This document shows positions 8,596 to 17,000 of a stretch of DNA of 64,000 bases, one piece after another. This DNA is from VSJD01 sp041653875 (GTDB lineage Bacteria; Verrucomicrobiota; Kiritimatiellia; JAAZAB01): positions 62,001 through 126,000 of the forward strand of contig JBAZEM010000001.1 of assembly GCA_041653875.1 (NCBI GenBank). Reading direction: 5' to 3'. The notes beneath the pieces are model-generated. The model made no database searches. It had not been told where the DNA came from and saw only the letters and a list, made by a program, of their open reading frames with translations. The translations under genes and the position numbers were made by a program. The number at the start of each line of letters is the position of its first letter. The stretch's first letter is position 1.

Positions 8596-9681
8596 TTATC
8601 CAAGGGTCTTGGCCGTTTCGGCCAACTGCCTCATAATCGGCAGGTTATTCGGGCATTTCGGTTCGCACTGGCCGCATTGAATGCAGGCATCGGCGCGCTT
8701 GCCGGCTTCCTTCGCCGCATACTGCGTCCGTGCCCAGTCGGTCATGCCATAGACCTTGGCAATGTTATAGAGGTGGAAGTTGCCGGGGATATCCACGCCC
8801 TGCGGGCACTCTTTGCAATAGCCGCACATCGTGCAGAACTTGTTTCCCAGCGCGTGGAATTCGTCCAGTATCGCGTCCATCCGCCGGAAGTCTTCGGCCT
8901 GGGCGCCGCGGAAATTGTTGGCCGTCGCCAGGTTTTCGCGCAGCATTTCCAGCGTATTCATGCCGGAGCAGGCGGCGCTGACATTTTTGTTTGCCAGCAC
9001 GAATCTCAGGGCCGCCTCGGCGGTGGTCTTCGCGCCGCCGGGGATGAGTCGCTGTAACTGAGGCGAAGGACTGGCAAGCATCCCGCCCGCCACCGGGCAC
9101 ATGGCAATCACACCCACGCCCAGTTCGCCGGCGCGCTCGATGGTCGGCGCGTAGGCGCGGTTCAGCATGCTGTAGGGCACAGTCAGGCTGTCGAACAGGC
9201 CCGTCTCGATGCATTTGGTGAAGTTTTCCGGCGAATCGTGCCCGGTGAATCCGATGTGGCCGATGAGGCCCTCGCTGCGGGCCTTGTCCAACGCCTCCAG
9301 TGCGCCGCCCTTTTTAGTCAGAAACTCCATCTGTGCCAGGCTGAACCATCCGACTTGGAAGAACTCCAGATAGTCCACGCCCAGAATCCGCATCTGCAAA
9401 TCTATTTCCGCGCGGTAGCCGGCGGCGGTGGTCTCGGCGTTGACGCCGGCCTTGCCGGAGACTATCAAGCCGCGGCTGCGGCCCTTCAGCCCGGGCGCGG
9501 TCAGGTGCTGGCACTTGCCGCCAATGTACCCGCGGGTTGTCTCGAAATAGTTGACTCCGGCGGCGATCGCCTCGTCCACGATCTGTTCCGCCAACTCCGG
9601 GTTGTTCGGATCGAAGCGCATGCATCCCAGCGCAAGCGCCGAAACCTTCAGCCCGGTCTTGCCCAAATCGCGATATTGCAT
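8596..9681 (-). CDS. Aldo/keto reductase with C-terminal 4Fe-4S ferredoxin-like domain
   Basis: 361 residues. Residues 1-270 are an AKR TIM barrel: LGKTGLKVSALALGCMRF start, FETTRGY (the Y catalytic region, about 47-53), and G-H-I-G-F-T-G-H-D (about 145-153). The C-terminal ~80 residues carry cysteine clusters C-T-M-C-G-Y-C-K-E-C-P (about 284-294) and CIQCGQCEPKCP (about 335-346), as in the COG1453-type oxidoreductases. It probably reduces a carbonyl substrate with NADPH, possibly passing electrons through Fe-S. It is a single gene converging on the DUF3187 gene; the 176-base gap holds nothing clear. Substrate unknown. Confidence 0.9.
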   Translation of the reverse strand: MQYRDLGKTGLKVSALALGCMRFDPNNPELAEQIVDEAIAAGVNYFETTRGYIGGKCQHLTAPGLKGRSRGLIVSGKAGVNAETTAAGYRAEIDLQMRILGVDYLEFFQVGWFSLAQMEFLTKKGGALEALDKARSEGLIGHIGFTGHDSPENFTKCIETGLFDSLTVPYSMLNRAYAPTIERAGELGVGVIAMCPVAGGMLASPSPQLQRLIPGGAKTTAEAALRFVLANKNVSAACSGMNTLEMLRENLATANNFRGAQAEDFRRMDAILDEFHALGNKFCTMCGYCKECPQGVDIPGNFHLYNIAKVYGMTDWARTQYAAKEAGKRADACIQCGQCEPKCPNNLPIMRQLAETAKTLG

Positions 9682-9724
9682 GGGTGTTACCTCGCTGTTG
9701 TAATGTGTAGGAATTTCAATCTTT

Positions 9725-10051
9725 TGTAGCCGCGAGACGACCCGCCTGCAGCGCTATGCGCAGCATTGCGGGCAGGTAGGCTCGCGCGGTTGGCCGAAAA
9801 CGCCAGGCTTCGCCGGAGCGCTTCGCCCAGGCGAGTCGGCCTATCGTCCGACGGCCTGCCCGCAGTGCTACAGCGTTGCAGGCGGGCTACAGCAAAGTAA
9901 AAGATGCCCCGCTTTGCGGGGCCTAACTCGATGTTAAGGAATTTCAATCCACACGGCGGCAAGCGGTTCTATCGAACCGCAACTACACCGGCTCGTTGTA
10001 GCGCCGTTCGAGAGAACGGCAAAGTCGCGGCCTTTGGCCGCCTAACTCGAT
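9725..10051. repeat. Composite nested-hairpin (REP-like) element, copy 1
   Basis: A ~327-base mosaic of palindromes starting GTAGCCGCGAGACGACCC and ending GGCCGCCTAACTCGAT. It includes the hairpins GCGGTTCTATCGAACCGC and GCCGTTCGAGAGAACGGC. It is nearly identical over long stretches to 60185-60514. Relative to that copy, bases 9803-9835 are an extra 33-base hairpin inserted in a loop, while copy 2 has a different extra hairpin elsewhere. No coding capacity is apparent. It occupies the gap between two divergent genes. Confidence 0.85.
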
Positions 10052-10416
10052 TGTCCCGGACACGGTTTTGCATTATTTCACCACGGGCCGGTTCGATCTT
10101 GGCGCCGATGCGAGCCATTGTCCGGCGAGTTCAAGGAGCGGCAATTTGGCCTGGAGATTTTGACGGCGAACAGGAATCATCTCCACAACATCGAGCCCGC
10201 ACATATCAATAATGTTTTCATATGTGACGCCGGATCTGTTCAAATCGGTTTGTTCCTCAGTGCGACTGAGTATAGCTCGACAAGAGTGGGCGACAAGCCG
10301 ATTCATGGAGAGAGCGCGTCTTTTTTCATTGCGTGCGTTACCTGTCTCCCGTATTCTTCCTGCCGCATGAAATCAGGTGGAACGATGTGAGTAAATTGTA
10401 TCGTAGTAAAACCCCC
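10052..10416. other. Intergenic stretch without a supported gene
   Basis: Between the composite repeat and the PIG-L gene. A minus-strand frame at 10073-10306 encodes 77 residues that look like the tail of some enzyme (contains GLDVVEMIPVRRQNLQ). It has no recognisable domain and its start is unconvincing, so I see no real gene here. It may be a gene relic. Confidence 0.3.
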
Positions 10417-11277
10417 ATGAATAATAATAACCCGTATCAACAATTTGTGGCAACCTATGCGCGCTTGGTCGCTGAACAATATCCGCTGGGGACCGCCAGT
10501 CCCTGTCCGCGCGTCATCATCCCGCGGGAAGCCCCTTGTGTCCTGCTGTTTTCGCCGCATCCGGATGACGAGTGCATTATGGGCGCCTTGCCCTTGCGGC
10601 TGATGCGCGAGCGCAAGATGAACGTGATCAATGTGGCCGTGACCCAGGGCAGTCGCAAGGACCGGCAGGATGAACGCCTGGCGGAACTGCGCCGGGCCTG
10701 CGATTATCTGGGGTGGGGCGTGCTCCAGACGGCGGAACGGGGCCTGGAAAAAATCAACCTGGAAAACCGCGAGCAGAATCCGTCCGCCTGGGCGGAGATG
10801 GTCGGGGTGATCGCCGAAATTTTGAGGAAAAAACAGCCGCGCCTGATCTTTTTACCGCACGAAAAAGACTTCAACAGCACCCATGTGGGCGCGCATTTTC
10901 TGGTCAACGACGCGCTCAAAACCATGGAGGAAAGTTTTTGCTGTGGCGTGTGCGAGACGGAATTCTGGGCGCCCATGGGCAATCCCAACCTGATGATCGA
11001 GTCCAGCGTGGCGGATGTGACCGACCTGGTCACGGCCTTGTCTTTCCATGTGGGCGAAGTCAGCCGTAATCCCTACCATGTGCGTCTGCCGGCCTGGATG
11101 CAGGACAACGTCCGCCGGGGCGGGGAGTTGGTGGGCGGGCAGGGGGGCGCCGCGCCCACTTTTGCCTTTGCCACGCTGTACCGCTTCCGCTCCTGGGTCC
11201 ACGGAAAGTACAAGAAGTCCGACAAAGCCGGCAAATTCGTGTCATGCAACGATAATCTGGAAAATATCTTCGGCTGA
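10417..11277 (+). CDS. PIG-L/LmbE family deacetylase
   Basis: 286 residues from ATG 10417; the open frame extends to 10333, but the upstream codons are not conserved-looking. The zinc-binding motif SPHPDDE is at about residues 46-52, preceded by a hydrophobic strand (APCVLLF). A second metal/active-site region is seen around residues 145-160 (FLPHEKDFNSTHVGAH, with H-x-x-H-like spacing). PIG-L enzymes deacetylate N-acetylglucosaminyl conjugates and related sugars, and in this type of genome often go with amino-sugar catabolism. It is a lone gene converging on the serC-coupled lipoprotein. Exact substrate unknown. Confidence 0.88.
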   Translation: MNNNNPYQQFVATYARLVAEQYPLGTASPCPRVIIPREAPCVLLFSPHPDDECIMGALPLRLMRERKMNVINVAVTQGSRKDRQDERLAELRRACDYLGWGVLQTAERGLEKINLENREQNPSAWAEMVGVIAEILRKKQPRLIFLPHEKDFNSTHVGAHFLVNDALKTMEESFCCGVCETEFWAPMGNPNLMIESSVADVTDLVTALSFHVGEVSRNPYHVRLPAWMQDNVRRGGELVGGQGGAAPTFAFATLYRFRSWVHGKYKKSDKAGKFVSCNDNLENIFG

Positions 11278-11284
11278 GTCGCAA

Positions 11285-11387
11285 GCAGAATGCAGAAGTC
11301 AGGATTCAGAATTTTTACGCTTGACAACGTGATTGTTGCCAACGGGTTGAATTTATTCTGAATTCTATCTTCTGAATCCTGGATTCC
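11285..11387. repeat. Opposed heptad arrays between convergent genes (CAGAAGT family)
   Basis: Left array: CAGAATG-CAGAAGT-CAGGATT-CAGAATT, unit 7. Right array: the complement words TTCTGAA-TTCTATC-TTCTGAA-TCCTGGA. The two can pair as an imperfect hairpin between the stop codons of two convergent genes. Confidence 0.75.
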
Positions 11388-11423
11388 GACAAAACGCGAG
11401 TTTTGCAATTGACTCGGCTGACC

Positions 11424-12029
11424 TCATCGCTCGACATCCGCCGGAACGTCCGGGCGGTACTGCCGGTCGTTGATTTCATCGAGATCGCTGAAAGCGTCGC
11501 CATCGGAATCCACGCGGAGCGGATTGGTGTGCCAGATATGGATCTCGTCGTAATCGGAGACGTTGTCGCCATCCGTGTCGGCGGCCACGCTCACCCGCAC
11601 CTTCAGTTCTCCGCGCATGCCTGAAGACAGGGACACATTGTTGCGGAACTTCAACTCGCCGGCGCCGCCCGCAACCACATTGGTATCCTGACCGATGAAA
11701 TAGACCATGTTCGTCTGGTCGCCGATGCGCATCAGCAGTCCGCTGGCCGGGGCGCTGACGCCCAGATGGCTTTTTGTGACATCCGGATTGCCGGACGCTC
11801 CATACTTGGCGAAGGAATCGCTCCATTGGCCAGTGGCGGTACAATGGACGACGTCGCCCCGCTTGGCGTATATCCCGCTGGGTTGCCACAACTGGCCGGC
11901 TTGCACGGTGACCAGATGCTCTTCCGGCCGGTCCGGATTCGCCCGGGGCGTCGCGCAGCCGGCCATGGCCAGACTCAGTATCCAAATCGTTAAATCACTG
12001 AATCGTTGAATCGGTAAATTTCTTGTCAT
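11424..12029 (-). CDS. Lipoprotein with lectin-like domain and calcium-binding (thrombospondin type 3) repeats
   Basis: 201 residues. The N-terminus ends in the lipobox AMAGC (Cys about residue 25). Residues about 38-150 resemble PA-IL-type lectin-like domains (VTVQAGQLWQPSG; GDVVHCTATGQWSD; LLMRIGD). Residues about 155-195 hold two Ca-loop repeats, DTDGDNVSDYDEI and DSDGDAFSDLDEI. A cell-surface, calcium-stabilised adhesin or binding protein is likely (inference). Its ATG overlaps the serC stop (ATGA), so it is co-translated with a metabolic gene, which is odd. The codons for residues 5-17 of the signal peptide consist of an 8-base word array (11985-12017). Confidence 0.7.
   Translation of the reverse strand: MTRNLPIQRFSDLTIWILSLAMAGCATPRANPDRPEEHLVTVQAGQLWQPSGIYAKRGDVVHCTATGQWSDSFAKYGASGNPDVTKSHLGVSAPASGLLMRIGDQTNMVYFIGQDTNVVAGGAGELKFRNNVSLSSGMRGELKVRVSVAADTDGDNVSDYDEIHIWHTNPLRVDSDGDAFSDLDEINDRQYRPDVPADVER
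11985..12017. repeat. Word array inside signal-peptide codons (GATTCAAC family)
   Basis: Read on the minus strand: CGATTCAA-CGATTCAG-TGATTTAA-CGATTT, unit 8. It encodes LPIQRFSDLTIW of the lipoprotein's leader. Confidence 0.7.
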
Positions 12030-13102
12030 CCGTTCTTCTTTTCGAATTCCTTCATGAACGTTACCAAGGCTTGGACGCCTTCCACTGGGCAGGCGTTGTA
12101 AATCGAAGCCCGGATCCCGCCCACGGAGCGATGGCCTTTCAGGCCTTTCAGGCCCTGCTTGGATGCTTCCTTGACGAATGTCTCTTCCAGCGCTTCGCTG
12201 GGCAGGCGGAAGGTGATGTTCATGTCCGAGCGGTATTCCGTGCGGGCCGTGCCTTTGTAAAAGCCGCCGGCATCCAGCAGGGCATAGATCAGGCCGGCCT
12301 TGGCCGCGTTCTGGCGATGCAAGTTCGCCAGACCCTGTTTCAGAATCCAGCGCGAAACCAGCATCATGATATAAATGCTGAAAGAGGGCGGGGTATTGTA
12401 AAGCGAATTCTCCTCGATGAACGTTTTATAGCGCATAATGGTCGGCACATTGGCTGCGGCTCGTTCGGCCAAATCCTTGCGGATTGCCACCAGGGCGATG
12501 CCGGAAGGCCCCAGGTTCTTCTGGGCGCCGGCATAGACCAGCCCGAATTGATTGATGTCGAAAGGGCGCGAGAGGATGTCCGACGACATGTCCGCCACGA
12601 GCGGCGCCTCGGTCTTGGGGAACGTTTTCCATTGCGCGCCGGAGATCGTTTCGTTCGACGTCAGGTGGACATAGGCCGCGCCGGGGGTCAGCTTGAGTTC
12701 GGCCGGGGCGGGGACGCGCGCGGGAATTTCCTTGCCGCAATCGGCGGCGACATTTACCTTGCCGATATGGGCGGCTTCCTTGATGGCCTTGCCGGCCCAG
12801 GCGCCGGAATTGATATAATCGGCCGACTGGCCCGCGCCCAGCAGGTTCATGGGAACCATGGCGAACTGCATGCTGGCGCCGCCGGCCACGAACAGCACGG
12901 CGTAGTCGTCGGAACAGCCCAGCAATTGCCTGTAGTTGGCCACAGCCTCGGCGTGCACCGCGTCGTATTCCTTGCCGCGGTGACTGCTCTCCAGGATGGA
13001 CATGCCCGAGCCTTTGAAATCCAGCAATTCGCGCTGGGCTTCCTGCAAGACTTCCTGCGGCAGAACCGCCGGGCCGGCATTGAAATTGTAAACGCGCGCC
13101 AT
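12026..13102 (-). CDS. serC: Phosphoserine aminotransferase
   Basis: 358 residues, the normal SerC length. It starts ARVYNFNAGPAVLP, the family's opening motif. The pyridoxal-phosphate lysine is K195 in YAGAQKNLGPSG. The substrate-binding HRGKEY is at 41-46 (H-R dyad), and the tail has the V-G-G-I-R-A-S-I-Y-N signature. It converts 3-phosphohydroxypyruvate and glutamate to phosphoserine in serine synthesis, in the cytosol; serA is at 51.9-53.4 kb. The start is preceded by AAGGGAGGG. It overlaps the downstream lipoprotein gene by 4 bases. Confidence 0.97.
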   Translation of the reverse strand: MARVYNFNAGPAVLPQEVLQEAQRELLDFKGSGMSILESSHRGKEYDAVHAEAVANYRQLLGCSDDYAVLFVAGGASMQFAMVPMNLLGAGQSADYINSGAWAGKAIKEAAHIGKVNVAADCGKEIPARVPAPAELKLTPGAAYVHLTSNETISGAQWKTFPKTEAPLVADMSSDILSRPFDINQFGLVYAGAQKNLGPSGIALVAIRKDLAERAAANVPTIMRYKTFIEENSLYNTPPSFSIYIMMLVSRWILKQGLANLHRQNAAKAGLIYALLDAGGFYKGTARTEYRSDMNITFRLPSEALEETFVKEASKQGLKGLKGHRSVGGIRASIYNACPVEGVQALVTFMKEFEKKNG

Positions 13103-13118
13103 GGTACCCTCCCTTGTT

Positions 13119-13161
13119 AATTTATGATTGCGGATTTCTGATTGCTGATTGCCGAATTATG
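13119..13161. repeat. Heptad array (TGATTGC family)
   Basis: TGATTGC-GGATTTC-TGATTGC-TGATTGC, unit 7, directly upstream of serC on the minus strand. Only one orientation is present. Confidence 0.7.
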
Positions 13162-13257
13162 TTGAGAAGTGGATGGAATGCAAGCGACATCTTACTACAG
13201 TGCCCATGTAGCTGAGAAGCTGTGAAAAAATTACCGAACGGCCCGATCATGTCTTTT

Positions 13258-13361
13258 TGTCTGTCATGCTGAGCGAAGCCTGGCGTAGTCGAAGCATCTC
13301 CATATCAAGCAATTATACATGGGCTGGAGATTCCTCGCTTTGCTCGGAATGACATGTGCAT
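13258..13361. repeat. Inverted-repeat element of the TCATGCTGAGCGAAG type
   Basis: The left arm contains TGTCATGCTGAGCGAAGC and GAAGCATCTCC; the right arm GGAGATTCCTCGC and GCTCGGAATGACA is its imperfect complement. About 100 bases, non-coding, MITE-like. Very similar elements (TCATTCTGAGCG.. / ..CGCTCAGAATGACA) are, from memory, scattered in many bacterial phyla. Confidence 0.6.
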
Positions 13362-13397
13362 TTTAATAGCACCCATTCTTTCACACGTTCTGAGTGG

Positions 13398-15098
13398 TTA
13401 CAGCCGGAAAACCGCGCCCAGGCGCTGGCCCAGGAGGCGATTGGCCAACAGCAAGGTGATGCCGAGGAACACCATGGACCAGACGCCTAAGGCGGCCGCC
13501 AGGAAGGGGCCGTTGCCCAGCACCTGGGACAATTCGTAGAGCGCCTTGGTGATCGGGAAATAGGCCTGCTTCTGGGCCAGCATCAGCGAATCCGAGACCT
13601 CCAGCATCGCAAAGCTGAAGGCCAGCAGGCCGCCGGCCATCAGGTTGGCGCTGATCAAGGGCAAGGTGATGCGGACGACAGTCCGCACCGGGGGACAGCC
13701 GAGATTTTGGGCCGCTTCTTCCAGCGACGCCGAAATCTGCTGCAGTCCGGCCACCGCCGCGCGCACCACATAAGGCAGACGGCGGATCGCATAGGCGACG
13801 ATCAGCAGAACGGTCGGATTATCGGTCGGATTGAGGACCTCGAACAGCCGGCCGGGCTGGCTCATAACGATATAGCCGAAGGCCAGCACGATGCCGGGAA
13901 CCGCCAGCGGGAGCATAATCAGAGTATCCAGCGCGCCGCGCCAGCGCAAGGAACTGCGCACAATGACGACCGCCGCGGCGACCCCCAGGATCAGGTCGGC
14001 AAACATGGCCAGCAGAGAATAAAAGCAACTATTGCGGATACTGGGCAACGTCAGGCCGTGCCCCAGAGCCTGGCGATACCAATCGAGGGTCAAAAGCGAA
14101 GGCGCCACGGAACGATACCAGGCCTGGCTGAAGCTGGTTAGGATTACGCCGATATGCGGCAGGATCGCCAGCAGGAACACGATCGCAAACAGGCCGGCCG
14201 CCGCGCCGGCGCGCGCGCCGCTCAACGGGCGCGTGTTCCCCGCCGTGCTGCCCTTGGCCATCATAGCGTAACCGGAGCGGCCGAACACGCCCTTGCCGAG
14301 CGCATAGAACCCGGCCGAAGCCGCCAGCATGACCACGACCAGCGCGTACGGCAATGGGCTGGCGCCGATATCCCGGATGCCGTTATAAATCTGCACGGCG
14401 GTCACCCGCGAATAGTCGAACATGAGCGGCGTGCCCAACTCGGTGAACGACCAGATAAAGACCAGGGTGCCCCCGGCAAACAGGCCGGGCATGATCAGCG
14501 GCAGGGTAATACGCCGGAACCGCCGCCAGCCGGCACAGCCCATATTTTCCGCCGCCTCTTCCAGGGTCGGGTCCACATTGGCGATGGCCGCCACGGCGTT
14601 GAGATAAAAAATGGGATACAGGTGCAGGGCCTCGGTGATGGCCACTGCCCAGAACCGGCCGCGGCCCAGCCAGTCGATGGCCTGGGACCAATCCATCAGA
14701 TGCAGGTTGACCAGTCCGGCGTTAATTACGCCGTAAGGCCCCAGGATCTGGCGGATGCCGATGGCGCCCACAAACGGCGGCAAAATCATGGGCAGAAGGA
14801 TCAAGCCGGTCAGCCAGGTTTTGCCCCGAAATTCGAATCGCGCCGCCAGCATTGCCAGCGGCAGGGCCATGCAAACCACCAGACTCGTCGTGACGATTGC
14901 CAGCGCCAGACTGTTGAGCAGTCCTTCGATGTAAAGCGGGTTTTGAGCGAGTTCCCTGAAAATGGCCAGGGTCCATTGGCTCTTGAACACGAAGGCGCTT
15001 TTCACCGTCAGCGCCAGGGGCCAGAAAAAGAACAGGCCCAGCAGGCTGAAGATGGCCGCCGCGATTAATATGGCGCCGGTGTTTTTCATAAGGATCAA
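13398..15098 (-). CDS. Iron(III)-type ABC transporter permease (FbpB-like, duplicated)
   Basis: 566 residues with about 12 membrane segments in two homologous halves. Each half has the cytoplasmic EAA loop that contacts the ATPase: EEAAENMGCAGWRRFRRITLP (first half, about 180-200) and EEAAQNLGCPPVRTVVRITLP (second half, about 460-480). Two fused BPD domains in one chain are usual for Fe(3+)/thiamine/phosphonate-type permeases (FbpB, ThiP). It is third in a minus-strand operon: ATPase, binding protein, permease. The metal or ligand is inferred as ferric iron from the partner sequences only. Confidence 0.92.
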   Translation of the reverse strand: MILMKNTGAILIAAAIFSLLGLFFFWPLALTVKSAFVFKSQWTLAIFRELAQNPLYIEGLLNSLALAIVTTSLVVCMALPLAMLAARFEFRGKTWLTGLILLPMILPPFVGAIGIRQILGPYGVINAGLVNLHLMDWSQAIDWLGRGRFWAVAITEALHLYPIFYLNAVAAIANVDPTLEEAAENMGCAGWRRFRRITLPLIMPGLFAGGTLVFIWSFTELGTPLMFDYSRVTAVQIYNGIRDIGASPLPYALVVVMLAASAGFYALGKGVFGRSGYAMMAKGSTAGNTRPLSGARAGAAAGLFAIVFLLAILPHIGVILTSFSQAWYRSVAPSLLTLDWYRQALGHGLTLPSIRNSCFYSLLAMFADLILGVAAAVVIVRSSLRWRGALDTLIMLPLAVPGIVLAFGYIVMSQPGRLFEVLNPTDNPTVLLIVAYAIRRLPYVVRAAVAGLQQISASLEEAAQNLGCPPVRTVVRITLPLISANLMAGGLLAFSFAMLEVSDSLMLAQKQAYFPITKALYELSQVLGNGPFLAAALGVWSMVFLGITLLLANRLLGQRLGAVFRL

Positions 15099-15100
15099 TC

Positions 15101-15297
15101 AAGCAAACATCCAACATCCAACATCGAACATCCAACGCCGAATGCTCGGATGCGGAGAACTCGGTCATAGACGCCGGCAATTCCTTGGTATCAGGAATGT
15201 TCTTCCAAGGCATTTAACCGTCTATTTATAACCGTTTGCCGTGTAATGGTGTTTCTCATTCGATGTTCGGCGTTCGATGTTGGATGTTCGATGTTTA
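15101..15297. repeat. Opposed heptad arrays filling an operon gap (CCAACAT family)
   Basis: Left array 15101-15146: CCAACAT-CCAACAT-CGAACAT-CCAACGC-CGAATG. Right array 15257-15297 is the reverse complement style: CGATGTT-CGGCGTT-CGATGTT-GGATGTT-CGATGTT. The gap between the binding-protein stop and the permease start is bounded by these arrays. They can fold into a long imperfect hairpin in the transcript. Confidence 0.85.
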
Positions 15298-16803
15298 TTT
15301 CTGTTCTTTCCCCGCCAAGTCTTTTGCCAGCCGGTACTGGTTCCTGAAAAAAACGATCCATTCCCGTGTCAAACGCGCTTCGGCTAATTTGTCGTCTAAT
15401 TGCCCGGCGGTGGCCGACATGGCTTGCCGGTACTCGGCGTTGGGCGGCAGGGCCATGAAGGCGGCAAAAGCCGCCGGACAGGCGGCAGGTCCGCCGTTGC
15501 GGTTAATGGCCTCCCAGGCGCCGGCCAGTTCCGTGTGCGTATCGATGCACGCTGTTCGAATCAATATGCGGATGAGCGCAAACAGCGGTCCGGTCCAGGC
15601 GGCCCGGTATGTGAAGTTGCCGCCCTGCGCATAGGGCAGGGCGGCGGGGTCGGACATTGTCTTCAAAAATTTTTCGGCATACATGTCTTTGCGGATCGGG
15701 AGACGGCGCAAGGCGTAGCGCTCCGGCCCGCCGTTTTCGCCCACGCGCGTGTTCCAGAGCAGTTGTCCTTCCGGGCTGAGGCAAAAATCGATGAAGCGCT
15801 CCGCCAGTTCGCGATGCGGGGCGCCCCGCAAAAGACTGATCGGATCCACCGCGACGGAGGAGCCGCCGATGGGCGTGATATAAACCATGCGATCGGAGCG
15901 TTCGTTGCGCGCAATCGTTTCGCTTTCGAAGCGGCCGTAAAAATCGATGCACATACCGGCGGCCGCGGCGCCCTGGGCGACATCGAGCGGAACTTTACTG
16001 GCGGAGTCGGTAAAGTAACGGGCATTGGCGCCGATCCGGCGGATAACCCCGAAGGCGCGCCGCCACCCGGCGGCCAGATCCTCCGGCGCCGCCGTTGCGG
16101 CTTGCCCGGCCGGGATGCCGCGCGCGGTCAATTCGGCCTGCATTTGCTCCTGGATCAGCATTTCGAACGCTTTGTTGATGGACCCGCTTTGGGTGGGGTC
16201 GGCCAGCGCCACCAGGCGGTAATAACTGAAATCGGCCAGATCGCTCCAGCCTTGCGGCGCGCGGCGGATGCCATGGGCCGCGAGCACATCCTGGTTCCAG
16301 CAGATGCCGAAACTGCTGAGGCAACAGCCGTACCAGCGATCCAAGGGATCGTAAAACACCTCGCCGGAAAATGTGGCCGGGATGATGTCCTCGCTCAGCC
16401 GCTCCGGATGACGCTGGCGCAGGCCGCAGGGGGCCGCATGCCCTTTGCGGGCCTGCTGGGCATGGTCGTACGCCCCGCCGCCGAATAACAGATCGATGCC
16501 GATACCACTGTGGCCCACTCGCTCGGCGGCGGCAAATTCGCTGTCCAAGTACCGCACAATTTCACTGGCGCCTCCGATGTTGCGCCAGTCGATCGTCACG
16601 TCCTCGCCGAAATGCGCGCGGTGCCAGCGGCGGAAAGCCCGATCGAATTCATAACGCACCGCCTCGTTATGCGGGCTTAAAATCACGAGCGCGCGGGCGC
16701 CGGATGGGAGCGTCTCGCGTCTGGGCTGGAGCAGGAACGGCGCCAGGAGCACGCCCGCCAGCGCCAGGAACAGCAAGAGGGTGGGAATGTCGGTGCGGTT
16801 CAT
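15295..16803 (-). CDS. ABC transporter substrate-binding protein (Fe(3+)/extracellular type 1-like)
   Basis: 502 residues from ATG 16803. The frame extends 12 codons further, but those codons are a heptad repeat, so the later ATG followed by the signal sequence MNRTDIPTLLLFLALAGVLL is preferred. The mature part starts with LVILSPHNEAVRYEFDRAF, a family opening of ferric-ion and spermidine binding proteins. VGHSGIGIDLLFGGGAYD is about residues 97-114. The C-terminal ~90 residues extend beyond the usual ~340-residue FbpA fold. It is second gene of the ABC operon; it should be membrane-anchored or periplasmic. Confidence 0.85.
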   Translation of the reverse strand: MNRTDIPTLLLFLALAGVLLAPFLLQPRRETLPSGARALVILSPHNEAVRYEFDRAFRRWHRAHFGEDVTIDWRNIGGASEIVRYLDSEFAAAERVGHSGIGIDLLFGGGAYDHAQQARKGHAAPCGLRQRHPERLSEDIIPATFSGEVFYDPLDRWYGCCLSSFGICWNQDVLAAHGIRRAPQGWSDLADFSYYRLVALADPTQSGSINKAFEMLIQEQMQAELTARGIPAGQAATAAPEDLAAGWRRAFGVIRRIGANARYFTDSASKVPLDVAQGAAAAGMCIDFYGRFESETIARNERSDRMVYITPIGGSSVAVDPISLLRGAPHRELAERFIDFCLSPEGQLLWNTRVGENGGPERYALRRLPIRKDMYAEKFLKTMSDPAALPYAQGGNFTYRAAWTGPLFALIRILIRTACIDTHTELAGAWEAINRNGGPAACPAAFAAFMALPPNAEYRQAMSATAGQLDDKLAEARLTREWIVFFRNQYRLAKDLAGKEQK

Positions 16804-16812
16804 GGGAAAGAA

Positions 16813-16982
16813 TAAGCAAACGCCCAACGTCCAACGCACAACGCCGAACGTTCAATGCCGGAGTAATAAGAATTCTTCTTCATGGAATTGTGTTGAATAT
16901 GATGGCCGGTGAACTGTCGATGGATTGAGTTGTTTTTATTCGAAGTTGGACGTTCGATGTTGGATGTTGGGCGTTTGCTTCG
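16813..16982. repeat. Opposed heptad arrays in the second operon gap (CCAACGT family)
   Basis: Left 16813-16860: CCAACGT-CCAACGC-ACAACGC-CGAACGT-TCAATGC. Right 16939-16982: GGACGTT-CGATGTT-GGATGTT-GGGCGTT-TGCTT. Same word family and same mirror arrangement as 15101-15297 in the same operon, but not the same exact sequence. Confidence 0.85.
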
Positions 16983-17000
16983 TATTCGTATTCTTTTGTT

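Noticed and set aside
10073..10306. Minus-strand 77-residue frame as a methyltransferase tail
   Set aside because: Contains plausible protein-like text but no catalytic motif, start or homologous context; could be a relic only.
15295..16839. Longer start of the ABC binding protein at 16839
   Set aside because: The extra 12 codons are heptad-repeat DNA and the signal peptide begins at the ATG at 16803.
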